DNA of 64,000 nucleotides from Prosopocoilus inquinatus (lineage: Eukaryota; Arthropoda; Insecta; Coleoptera; Lucanidae), in assembly GCA_036172665.1 (NCBI GenBank), contig CM069873.1, positions 47,648,001 to 47,712,000 of the forward strand. Reading direction: 5' to 3'. Positions 55,314-64,000 of this stretch are shown piece by piece. The notes under the pieces were generated by a model, which had not been told where the DNA came from, ran no database searches, and worked only from the letters and a program-made list of their open reading frames with translations. A program made the position numbers and the translations under genes. Every line of letters begins with the position of its first letter. The first letter of the stretch is position 1.

Positions 55314-55603
55314 ATTTCAATCACTTCATATTTCAATCACTTCAATTACCAAACGCGACATACTATGTTTCTATTGCTGTGCTGGAAGTGTAATATCAAG
55401 TATTGTTTAAAGCACTTCCTTTTTGTTACGTTATAAAAAACAAGATACTGGAATAAAATGTTTCTATTTATAATAAATAAAACTATAAAGATATTAAAAT
55501 TAAAAACTATAAATAAATAAATAATTTAAATTAACAACTAACTTCCCACTCTGTACTCCTCACTGTAAAAAATAAGAGAGTAAATTGGTAAAAATATTAA
55601 AAT

Positions 55604-56078
55604 TTATAATGAACGAACCCAAGATTCATCCATCTCGGTGGACGACGCCTCCACATCCAACTGAACTTCCACCGTTGACACGGTGGGTTTCGGTAGAGGT
55701 GGAGGCGGTACTACCGGTGAAAACACCGGCGGCGCAAAAACTCTCCTTTTCAGGAGAATTCTTTGGGGCGCCGCTACCTGCTGTTCCGGCGGTCGACGCT
55801 CAGGCGTCGGCGTCGGCGTCGCCACCAACAGCGGTGTCGGTGTATACACCGATGAGGGTGAGATGAATGGACGATCTCCGGCCATCGCATAATTCACGAT
55901 GTCGGACTCGCAGTTGGTGAAGGTCCCGTCAGGGAACTGAAAAAAGGAAATAATCAAAATAACTTCTGTAACTTATGTACACTGTGAACGGTAAAATACA
56001 AATTAGTTTACTCACTTTCAGCTCTACCTGCTTCATGTGAATGGATTTCACATACGGGATATTATTTGGGGAAGTCAT
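55604..56078 (-). CDS. Proline-rich protein, likely spliced
   Basis: The probable first exon 56078-56016 (21 codons, from MTSPNN) ends before GTGAGT. The second exon starts at 55936 after TTTTTTCAG and continues in frame to 55604, giving about 131 residues with a 79-bp intron. The second half is Pro/Val/Thr-rich (PTPTPERRPPEQQ; FSPVVPPPPLPKP). No domain is recognised. The unspliced frame from 55957 would start inside the intron and is less likely. Confidence 0.5.
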
Positions 56079-56281
56079 CTGTAGATTGAACAACAAATTA
56101 TAAAAAGTCGATTAAGATGAAGAATTAATTATACCTAATATCTTGTTCAACATTCCCAATTTCCATTTGAACAACAATCCATTAAACAGCAATATTCACA
56201 GACATATTTACCTTAAGAGAAGATGTTTTCATAAGGTAGATACGTCCGCGACAAGATTATGAAACAAATCTTGGATCAGGC

Positions 56282-57469
56282 TCAGACGATCGTGAATGAG
56301 CGAAATTTTATCATATTGTTCGTGCAGTGGTCAGTCGGAGACCTTAAGCGAACTGTACGTAAAATTTTACGACAAGATTGCAACTCGTCCGTGACTTTCC
56401 TCAGATTTTGCTCACCCTGTAAACAACAGTTCCTGACTTCAGGCATAATTCCGTCAAAATAATTTTGGACTGCTGTTGAGATAACTCCAACTAAATTGGG
56501 AGAGGATGAAGGAAATTTCATCGATGAAATTTCCAAGTTTGAAATATTAGGTTGTGAGGAAAGGGATTTAATAGGTGTAGATGTCCGTATACTAGGTGAG
56601 GAAATTTCAAGTCGAGAAGGTGAAATTTTAGAGGGTGGAATATGTAGCTCCGGTTGAGAAATTTCTGCTTGTGATGGTGACAATATCTGAACATTGGAAA
56701 TAATATTAACAGAATCATTAGCATTAGTCCTCGGTAGATTAATTATCCCCGGTTGACTAACAGAAGGAGAATTATTAATCATTACTGAATTAATATTAAT
56801 TGATGGATTATTATTATTCCCAATTGGTGATAATTGAGATATCTCCATTGAACGGTCTGATATATCAATTATTTCAGAAACTGAGTCATTAGGATTTAGC
56901 GAGATATTATCTGCAACAACACGGGGTTGCGACTGACACAGTTGATCTTGCAACTCCGCACTATGCATCAAGTCATCATTTGAACGCAAAGAAGAAAGAA
57001 AAACTCTTTCATCAGCAATTCTTTCCATTCTACGTTCCATTGTGCGTTCCCTTCTGCGTTGGGAATACTCTGCTTTAGGCAACCACACTCTTTCATACTC
57101 GTCGCTAACGGTCCTTAGGCGAGAATATTGCTTGCCTCGTAGGATGCGTACATATCGTGTGGGTTCACGAGTATTAGAAACGGATTTAGAAACAACAGAT
57201 CTAGAAATGGTACTCGGAGTTGTAAAGACGGATGTAACAATAGGAACGGTTGTAACAGCAACCAGACTAGTGGAAGTGGATGTGGATGTAACAATAGGAG
57301 TAGTAGAGGTGGATGTGGATGTAACAATAGGAGTAACTATTGACTGTTGAGAAATGAGAGGTTGAGTAGTTTTGGTGTGCTGAGTAGGTTTGGTTTGGGT
57401 AAGGAAAGAAGAAATAAGGGGTTGAGTTGGTTGTTTAAGAATGGAAACTGGTTTATTTGATGGTTTCAT
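56282..57469 (-). CDS. Ser/Thr-rich low-complexity protein, unknown
   Basis: The 395-codon frame has an N-terminal Thr/Ser/Val-repeat tract (TSTSTSTTPIV), a basic helical segment (SQRRRERTMERRMERIADER) near residue 140, a Ser/Asn/Pro-rich middle and a final helical part (QNLRKVTDELQSCRKILRTV). The frame may extend upstream of 57469 without ATG. I do not recognise it. Its position among virion genes makes a structural or tegument-like role possible, but that is a guess. Confidence 0.45.
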   Translation of the reverse strand: MKPSNKPVSILKQPTQPLISSFLTQTKPTQHTKTTQPLISQQSIVTPIVTSTSTSTTPIVTSTSTSTSLVAVTTVPIVTSVFTTPSTISRSVVSKSVSNTREPTRYVRILRGKQYSRLRTVSDEYERVWLPKAEYSQRRRERTMERRMERIADERVFLSSLRSNDDLMHSAELQDQLCQSQPRVVADNISLNPNDSVSEIIDISDRSMEISQLSPIGNNNNPSININSVMINNSPSVSQPGIINLPRTNANDSVNIISNVQILSPSQAEISQPELHIPPSKISPSRLEISSPSIRTSTPIKSLSSQPNISNLEISSMKFPSSSPNLVGVISTAVQNYFDGIMPEVRNCCLQGEQNLRKVTDELQSCRKILRTVRLRSPTDHCTNNMIKFRSFTIV

Positions 57470-57729
57470 TAAAGAAGAAGTAACGACTAATAAAGGGCTA
57501 GGAACAAGAAAAGGACTAGGGCTAGAAACAAAAGGATTAGAAACAATAAACGGTTGATTAGGAATTAAAAGAGATTGAGATTGACTAACAATTGGTTGAC
57601 GAATTGGTTGACTATTACGGCTGGAACGAAGAAAGCCCTTTCTCCACTCCCATCCCTACTCTTCCCTTTCCATTTTCTGGGCGTCATGAAGGAGTAACGA
57701 AGGCGTAACCACGGCCCACTGGAACTAAC

Positions 57730-57830
57730 CTTTCCTCTTTTCTTCTTTCCTTTCTTTCCTCCTTTTTTCCTTCCTTCCTCTTCTTTTCTTCTTTCTTTTC
57801 TCTCCTTTTTTCTCTCCTCTTCTTTCATCT
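57730..57830. repeat. Pyrimidine-rich simple repeat
   Basis: About 100 bases almost entirely C and T on the plus strand (CCTTTCCTCTTTTCTTCTTT and similar). Confidence 0.85.
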
Positions 57831-58112
57831 TTACTTGCAGTTATTTTGAAAAAATTTCTATAACTAATTATTCTCTCTAAAGACTTTAGAATTTGAATAA
57901 CACAAATAAGTTGAATAATAATCTTATTGAACATATAAAATAGCGACATCTTACTATCGCTTTTTGACCTAACATTGCAGTAGGATAGACAAATTGAAGC
58001 GGGATTTGGTCCTAATGAGTCCCCCATGCAAGGCGGCCATGCTTGCTGTCAAAGCATAATGAAAGATTTTAGAAAAATTTTGTGCAAATCGTTTTTGATT
58101 GCAGTGAGAACC

Positions 58113-58177
58113 TCGAGCAGCCTCTGGACAGCTGTTTCAGCCCTGCTTGGGGCTTCTTCAGCAGAAACGTAGCTCGA
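58113..58177 (-). ncRNA. Type I hammerhead ribozyme, insertion 4, minus strand
   Basis: Matches the consensus at all core and stem positions. Confidence 0.86.
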
Positions 58178-58388
58178 CATTCCCACTGCAGACCAAAAAC
58201 GACTTGCCCAATTTATTCGCAAATGCATGGGGGACTCATTAGGAGCAAATCCCGCTTCAATTTGTCTATCCTACTGCAATGTTAGGTCAAAAAGCGATAG
58301 TAAGATGTCGCTATTTTATATGTTCATCATTCTTACATCGCATTTGCGAATAAATTGGGCATGTCGTTTTTGGTCTGCAGTGGGAATG

Positions 58389-58453
58389 TCGAGCTACGTT
58401 TCTGCTGAAGAAGCTCCAAGCAGGGCTGAAACAGCTGTCCAGAGGCTGCTCGA
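58389..58453 (+). ncRNA. Type I hammerhead ribozyme, insertion 4, plus strand
   Basis: Consensus except stem II AGCTC/GGGCT, where a C to T change leaves a G-U wobble pair. The core is intact. Confidence 0.84.
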
Positions 58454-58507
58454 GGTTCTCACTGCAATCAAAAACGATTTGCACAAAATTTTTCTAATAA
58501 TCTTATT

Positions 58508-60059
58508 ATTACCAAGTTGAATAGTAATTCTAATCTTATTATTACCAAGTTTATAATAATATTCAAATGAATATAAGGAATGTAAGGAAAAGTGTATCTG
58601 TCGAATAATAATCTTTATTTGCAAAAATTTTCCTAAATCAAACTTGCAAGTGTCACACAGTTTAACGATACACATTTCACGAGCACTCATCTCCTAGAAA
58701 CCATGATTTCATCGAACAGTCAGCCCCTAATCTTTATTTGTAAGAATCGTGTAAATTTTAATTAAATTCCTAAAAATATTCTCTTACTTATATTCTCTTG
58801 GTAAATACGCACTAAGCTCTGTAAGAGACCGATTGAGACTGGTGTGTAATAATAAATTAGTTAAACGATTTCTATGCAAATTGAATTTGAATTTTAAATC
58901 GACGGTGAATGCTCGTAAATATGTTAATTTACTATTATGCAATATTTGCTAGTATGGCTCGCTTTAAAACGTGCTTGTTTTTATTGATTTAAAACGGTAT
59001 TTATATTCATTCACAACTCGGAATACATATTGCTATGAATCTTCCTTTTTAAAAGGGACAATTACACGCAATATAAAACTTTAGTATGAGACTCTAAAAT
59101 GACAAGTTTTTCTCATGGTCTAAAATGATTACGAAAATTAAATTGATTTATCTTTAAACAGAAACTATACGGGGTTCATGCACAATTTCCTTAAAAGATG
59201 GGCGCCTTTTGCTTTGTTATTTGACAGTGAAATTCAACGTGAAACTAATTATTGTTTTCTTATTGACTCATTCCGTATGTGATTAAGGTAAGTAAAATGC
59301 TTAATAAATTCATAAGAGATTTATTAACGTAACTAGATAAATAAGTGCATTCACAATGTTACCAACTTCAAAAATCACTTGTGTCACATCAACAAATTAA
59401 TGTTTTAGGTTATGTTGGGTTATGAAACGTTCGACAGATATAAAACAAAATAACTATTCTTAAGTTTATTATCCGTGATGACGCTATAGGAGCGATATTG
59501 ACTTATATCAAGCGCGACAACGATCGACACTCATGGTATCCGTCAATATGATTGTGTAAGTATTTGTTGTTTTGTTACATAACGCTTTTCACAGATACTC
59601 CAGATAACTATTCTCCAGAAATATCTCTGTAATAACGCTATTAATATCTTATTTACTTAAAACAAGTGCGACAAACCATCGACACTCATGTGAAAAGTAT
59701 TTAAGATTATGCAATGTGTTTGTGTGTGTGTGTTGTAACAATAATTATACAAGTTAACAATTTGTTACAAATAAATAAAAGTTCAAAGTATATATTGACA
59801 TGGTATCGAAACATGGAGGTTTCACCAAGTTTACACAGCCACATTCAATATATTAAAAATTATAGCAATTTAATATTACTGACTTAATAATTCTTACCAT
59901 CTTGCAGAGCTAATTAAGACTATTTGTCTTTATGCTTTAAGGACGACTGGAAAACTGCCTTCAATCGAAAATCGCCGTGTTTATGTATCCTAAATTTTGT
60001 ACATAAAAACAAAACCAATCTAACGTAACCTATTAAAAAATAAATAAATTTTCATAAAA
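58508..60059. other. No gene recognised
   Basis: AT-rich. A short TG microsatellite lies near 59716-59735. I see no element gene here, which is unusual for a compact Polinton and suggests insertion or decay. Confidence 0.4.
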
Positions 60060-60500
60060 TTAACTCAAAACGTTTTCTAACTTGAACCAACACAGCCTAA
60101 TACTAATTGTAAGCGTTATTATTGTCCAGGCCACTTCAACAACCCAATACGAAGCGCTTCGGACTTTTTGCATTTTGAGTCGACTTCCACCCGGCAATTT
60201 CAGCGAAAAACGCCTCCTGCCGACCTTCTTGTTCTTTAAGAAGCCCCTTGGTAAGGAACTTAAGGCCTCCTTGAACTGTTCATCACTCATGAACTCAGGA
60301 GGAACAGCAGCAGTAGACGGTATGTGCTGAGCCGACTCGGATATTTCGTCATACGAAATGTTAGGCGTCTTAGGACGATTGACCTCTTCACCTTTGTACA
60401 CATCATGGCCCCTAAGTTCCACAAGCTTATTGTCAACCCACGCTTGGGTTGCAACGCAGGATTCCTCTACAACGTTTGTAGCGTCATGAAGATTAGGCAT
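60060..60500 (-). CDS. Small basic protein with hydrophobic C terminus, unknown
   Basis: An intact frame of 146 codons starting MPNLHDATN. A central segment (FMSDEQFKEALSSLPRGF) leads to a Lys/Arg-rich stretch (LKNKKVGRRRFSLKLPGGSR) and then a hydrophobic segment (VVEVAWTIITLTISIRLCWF) that could be a membrane helix or amphipathic. Its place in a row of virion genes and its basic-hydrophobic character allow a minor capsid or membrane-active role. No homologue is recognised with certainty. Confidence 0.45.
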   Translation of the reverse strand: MPNLHDATNVVEESCVATQAWVDNKLVELRGHDVYKGEEVNRPKTPNISYDEISESAQHIPSTAAVPPEFMSDEQFKEALSSLPRGFLKNKKVGRRRFSLKLPGGSRLKMQKVRSASYWVVEVAWTIITLTISIRLCWFKLENVLS

Positions 60501-61195
60501 GTCCTATATAATTAAATGAAGTTCTTAATAAACTCTTGTTAAATTCTCTTTTTAGGCAAGAAATCTGGTGAAACCACAGAATAAGATACATGTTATATAT
60601 AAATATAAATAAATTAAGTGATTGTCATTTCAAAAATAACTATATAACGGGTTTAAATCATAAGTACAATTTTTATTTTCCTTAAATAACACAGCAATAT
60701 GCAAATTTTATAGTGTTTGTATATTTACTGGACGTTCGCCTTCAAACATGTTTATTTTTTCTATGACACTTAATTTATTATACGACGGTGTGTGAATCTA
60801 TATCCTTAAATTTTAAATTCTCCTTTCTGATTTAGTTTATTATAATTTTAATACAGATCACTTCTTGCTATGAAATTTTTGACGCTACACAGTTAAACCC
60901 ATTTTTGTGACTTTTACATCGTAAAAAATTCGTAAATTTGACAACGTTTGAAATTTCAATCGAATAAAGCGATACTTTCAAAGACAATAAAAATCTGTCA
61001 AGCTAAATTGCTCAGCAAGAGTTAATCTAAATAATTTAATAACGCAATGTATTTCTAAATTCTTTCTTAAATCCTCAAATTGAGTTATTAAAATTAATAA
61101 CGAATAAAATAACAACTCCTTTCTGATTATAGTTTATTGTATAATAATATATTATTAATAACAATATTTAATAATTAATATTTTAATAATAATAT
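60501..61195. other. No gene recognised
   Basis: AT-rich spacer between minus-strand element genes. Confidence 0.4.
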
Positions 61196-61531
61196 TTAAG
61201 AATAAGTACACAAATAGCAATTCTTCTTCCGTGGAGGTGGACCATCTATTTCATCCAAAGAAAATTCGGTTTGATTCCAATGTTGGTGACAGAGTCTCTG
61301 ACTTTGTAGATATTTACAGCGTTGATAATGGATTGGCAACTTAGGCCAGATGTATTCTAGATCTACGGCTGTGACTCTGGTACATAGATACGATTTTGGA
61401 AAGTACTTCAAATCCTTGTCTGGTATACTAATGAACGAACAATCTTTTTCGTACAGGTCAATAACTTCGCCAACTTTCTCTACAACATGCTTCATAATGT
61501 TCTTGCAAAATAAACGGGAGAAGAAATTCAT
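61196..61531 (-). CDS. Polinton-associated protein, unknown
   Basis: Frame of 111 codons with conserved-looking Cys, Trp and Pro positions (LCTRVTAVDLEYIWPKLP; YLQSQRLCHQHWNQ) and a C-terminal PPPRKKNCYLC. Four to five cysteines with His might bind zinc. No family recognised. It lies 45 bp downstream of the next gene on the same strand. Confidence 0.45.
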   Translation of the reverse strand: MNFFSRLFCKNIMKHVVEKVGEVIDLYEKDCSFISIPDKDLKYFPKSYLCTRVTAVDLEYIWPKLPIHYQRCKYLQSQRLCHQHWNQTEFSLDEIDGPPPRKKNCYLCTYS

Positions 61532-61576
61532 TGCGAAGCTGAACTTTTCTTATACTAACTAAGAACCAAAGTTTCC

Positions 61577-62107
61577 TCATAATATATCACAAATGTTTAG
61601 TGTAAAAAATCCTTCATATAACTTTGTTTGAATAAATTTTTGTAAATCAAACACGTTCGTTAAAGCATACATGCAATTTCTTCTTGAGTGAAATGGACAC
61701 TTGGGTTCGGATTTTTGCAATTTTTGTACATCTTCGTAAATTTCACTCAAATCTAACACAGGTACACTTTCACCATTGCTTTTCGCTAGAATTTAACAAA
61801 GAAGTCGAGACTTCTCCACTCCTTTAACGTAAACGACTTTGGCTGTACAACATAAAAAGGTGATGATTGCGTCAAACTCAGATAAGGGGACGAATCCTCT
61901 ATTCCAATCAATGCAATGGTGATTGGTCATTAACCAGTTTGCAACATTTTGAAATTTTCTGGGGACCATTGACAAACTTGTGGGTGGTTGAAATAAAAAA
62001 TGACTCACTTTTCTTTCACTATCGTAAGAAGCCAACTCTTTTGGTATAAATTGATTATTTTCCACTTTAAATCCTTGAATGTCAATGACAATAAATCGTT
62101 TTTTCAT
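61577..62107 (-). pseudogene. Conserved arthropod element protein, unknown, one in-frame stop
   Basis: The probable start at 62107 gives MKKRFIVIDIQGFKV. An upstream ATG at 62149 is also in frame. Later segments are KELASYDSERKVSHFLF, WLMTNHHCIDW and AKVVYVKGVEKSRLL. A TAA at 61793-61795 interrupts. The same frame continues to 61577 with PKCPFHSRRNCMYALTNV. The pattern is familiar from many uncharacterised insect proteins near Polinton genes. The VIDIQGF start faintly resembles a DEDD-type nuclease motif, but the rest does not settle it. Confidence 0.5.
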
Positions 62108-62187
62108 GGTTCGGTTGATGTTGCTTCTTATAAAATCAAATGAAATCAAATAGTTTTAGCTTCTCTGTTAATACTGCCATTCACGGT

Positions 62188-63036
62188 TTACATCAACTGA
62201 CGGACAATTTTGGTGAGAGGTGAATAAGAGAACGCTTTGTCATGCAGAATTAAACAGTAAGCAATAGTATCAGCTTTAATATTTTCTTTAGTTGTAAACT
62301 CAATTCTTATTTCTACTGCACTTTTATGCATTACATCTCTCTGAAAAGTGCAGTCGATTCCTATTAATGGGCAACTAGCTAATCCTCTTGGATTGAACCA
62401 GGGTTGACTGCTTTCACGATGATAATAATTTTCCTGAAATCTAGAATACATGTCGTATATAACGGCGTATTTATTATTTTCAATATCAATTTCAATATTG
62501 TCGTACGGATAGCGTTCGCCATTTAGAAATATCGTTAATGATTTTAACTTAACGTCATCAAACAGACTCATGTTTTCATCGACGACACCCTTTCGCTTAG
62601 TTTGAAAACCGATGATTATGTATCTTGGCGTTTCCAACTGCGGAGCCGTTTTTACTGTCCAAGAATGACTTGTCGTAGTTGGGAGCGACGGATACTCTTG
62701 CAACTCCCAGCTTCTGAAAGGAATTTGTATTTCAACATCTCTGTCTGTCACTCTCGTTCAGAAAATATATCTTTTCTCGCTAAACATATAAGCTACCGGA
62801 TTATTTATCAATTGTGCCGTCGCACTGTGTTTAGTATTATCACTAACCAAACGCAGTCTTCCCTCTACGTACAAATAACTTTCGCAAGGGAGGGTGTAAT
62901 TGTCGATCTCAGGTACGGTGATACGCACTTCATTGTTATTACCAAATGATGAACTGAATGGTAAGTGTGAATGGAACTCCATACTGGTTATTGAAGTGTC
63001 CAATTTAATTTTATCAGTTATTCCCAAAATATCCAT
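62188..63036 (-). pseudogene. Hexon-like (double jelly-roll) major capsid protein, truncated inside
   Basis: The frame 63036-62758 has the N-terminal jelly-roll part (MEFHSHLPFSSSF; NEVRITVPEI; SYLYVEGRLRLV). After a TGA the same frame, 62751-62188, holds the C-terminal part (FRSWELQEYPSLPTTT; PRYIIIGFQTKRK; LFLNGERYPYDNI-like; CLILHDKAFSYSPLTKIVRQL). The two pieces together are about 280 residues, shorter than expected. The segment between NPVAYMFSEKRY and the second half seems missing, so I infer an internal deletion as well as the stop. An intact protein would form the particle shell. The protein has no known enzymatic role. Confidence 0.7.
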
Positions 63037-63298
63037 GTCGTTCTGTTTAGATGATGATTGCCTTACGTGTAATGATGGTGTTCACCCTTTGACAGTTACG
63101 TTTCTTCTACAGAATAATTCCCCCTATGTTAGCACCTTATAACCTAAACTCTCTAAATATATTCGATTTCTCTGTGTCAATTTCAGTTTTTTTTTTGTCG
63201 ACAACAGTTCAGTATCTGTTTCCGTGGTTTAAATAATACATTACGTCTAATTCTGCTACACTCTTTCTGTTTCGAATAATTGCTATCGTAAATAATCA

Positions 63299-64000
63299 TT
63301 ATGTGAATCTTCTCAAATGAAGTCTTAGAGTAATTACTTCGTTTCTAAAATTTACTAATCGATTCTCTTGATCTAATAGTCGAATGACTATTCTCGTAAT
63401 CACGTTCACGGTCACTGGAAGATAAATAGCTTGAAGAGGGGATTCTATTATTTTAAACCCTGGAGGTACATTTGGAAAGAAATCATACAAAACATGACCG
63501 GGTTCTCCGTTGTTATAAGATCCACCGGTTAGATTACATTCTATTCTTATAGCATTTACTTTATTTATTTCCACCGGAAAATCACCAATGTTATTATCGT
63601 TTACTTTCAACGTTCGCGGTTTAAAACCCAACAATTTTCCCAATGAATTTGGTTTACTAAAATCGAGTTTAACCGAACTGTGTATAGTTGCCTTTAAAGT
63701 ATTATTATTTCCTTTAATGTTTATATAATCAGGGATATTGTTATTTTGAAAATAATCTTTCAGATATTGGTTGATATCGTCTAGTTCATATGTACCTGTA
63801 GGTATAACGATAGTTTTCCAAACCGTCGTTTTTCCTGTTTCTTCATAATGTATCAAATTATTACTTTCATCTATGTTAGGTATTGCATTAAACGTTTCAA
63901 AATTTAACAAGCACATTTCATATGTTGCCTCTTCATCGAGGTATAGTGGTGGATTCAATTCACAAAATAAAACTGATTCAGTTCCCGTAAGAGTGAATGT
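63299..64000 (-). CDS. Penton-like/minor capsid jelly-roll protein, partial
   Basis: The frame is open from 63299 to the window edge, so the N terminus is not seen; the first internal methionine is at 63958. It contains EATYEMCLLNFETFNAIPNI, TIVIPTGTYELDDINQYL, LLGFKPRTL and a C-terminal beta-rich end (IYLPVTVNVITRI; LVNFRNEVITLRLHLRR). The last motif is typical of single jelly-roll proteins encoded beside the hexon-like gene in this group. I infer a penton or minor capsid role. No stop or shift interrupts the visible 234 codons, so this is among the best preserved genes of the element. Confidence 0.6.
   Translation of the reverse strand, partial: TFTLTGTESVLFCELNPPLYLDEEATYEMCLLNFETFNAIPNIDESNNLIHYEETGKTTVWKTIVIPTGTYELDDINQYLKDYFQNNNIPDYINIKGNNNTLKATIHSSVKLDFSKPNSLGKLLGFKPRTLKVNDNNIGDFPVEINKVNAIRIECNLTGGSYNNGEPGHVLYDFFPNVPPGFKIIESPLQAIYLPVTVNVITRIVIRLLDQENRLVNFRNEVITLRLHLRRFT

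Larger units (their letters stand above)
57929..58495. mobile_element. Retrozyme insertion 4 (567 bp)
   Basis: Flanked by the 12-bp direct repeat AATAATCTTATT (57917-57928 and 58496-58507). Antisense from end A (GAACATATAAAATAGCG) for almost one unit, then at CAAATGCATGGGGG an inverted junction, then sense to end B (CACAAAATTTTTCT). One ribozyme lies on each strand. Confidence 0.88.
47192..64000. mobile_element. Decayed Polinton/Maverick-type (adintovirus-like) element, runs off the window
   Basis: A protein-primed DNA polymerase B on plus and, on minus, a retroviral-type integrase with chromodomain, a packaging ATPase and two capsid-like proteins are the defining gene set of Polintons/adintoviruses. 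An adenain-like protease was not found. Nearly all larger genes have stops, shifts or insertions, so this is an inactive integrated copy. The left edge is approximate: I did not identify the terminal inverted repeat or a 6-bp target duplication. Two retrozyme copies (49924-50193 and 57929-58495) inserted later. Confidence 0.82.

Noticed and set aside
1..64000. tRNA or rRNA genes and bacterial operon features
   Set aside because: I found no cloverleaf with A/B boxes, no rRNA-like segment and no bacterial gene organisation; the content is eukaryotic throughout.

Overview
The window looks like a transposable-element-rich stretch of an arthropod, probably insect, nuclear genome. It is AT-rich, I recognise no host gene, and every recognisable protein belongs to a eukaryotic mobile element. 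Nearly all of these genes are interrupted by stops, frameshifts or later insertions.

Layout: 1.1-3.2 kb is a TA-flanked foldback DNA transposon. 3.5-6.8 kb is a PIF/Harbinger transposon with TAA target duplications, a decayed transposase and a hAT-type MITE nested in it. 8.0-13.0 kb is a decayed LTR retrotransposon whose gag is split by a 5'-truncated LINE (9.9-12.3 kb). 13.3-16.9 kb is a second, decayed Ty3/gypsy element. 17.6-18.6 kb holds Harbinger transposase and MADF remnants. 19.0-20.6 kb holds a mariner deletion derivative and two head-to-head MITEs. 22.1-28.3 kb is a young, complete BEL/Pao element (402-bp LTRs with two differences, CTAC target duplication). 29.4-30.6 kb is a full-length but dead mariner. 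31.1-33.0 kb holds two further inverted-repeat elements. 36.3-36.6 kb may be a solo LTR. 39.55-46.9 kb is a cut-and-paste transposon with a transposase and a spliced second gene. From 47.2 kb to the end is a decayed Polinton/Maverick-type (adintovirus-like) integrated element: protein-primed DNA polymerase B on +, then on - a chromodomain integrase, a coiled-coil/DUF8207-type protein, a packaging ATPase, several unknown proteins, a hexon-like major capsid protein and a penton-like protein that runs off the window.

The most striking system is a 312-bp repeat family found at four insertion sites (14.4, 33.9-36.2, 49.9 and 57.9 kb) plus one relic at 46.9 kb. Each full unit carries a near-canonical type I hammerhead ribozyme: CTGAAGA core, perfect stem II, GAA, a 4-bp loopless stem III, GTC cleavage triplet, and a two-part stem I with an internal loop. 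I read the family as an animal retrozyme, a non-autonomous retroelement that moves through small circular RNAs. All four insertions are bounded by a 12-bp target duplication. All four have the same two sequence ends on opposite strands, with the copies meeting in an inverted junction that differs at each locus. This looks like obligate two-site (twin) priming on a circular RNA. The insertions cut a gypsy protease gene and the Polinton polymerase gene, which shows mobility after those elements were in place.

Limits: boundaries were read by eye, family names rest on motif recognition, and no search or folding program was run.
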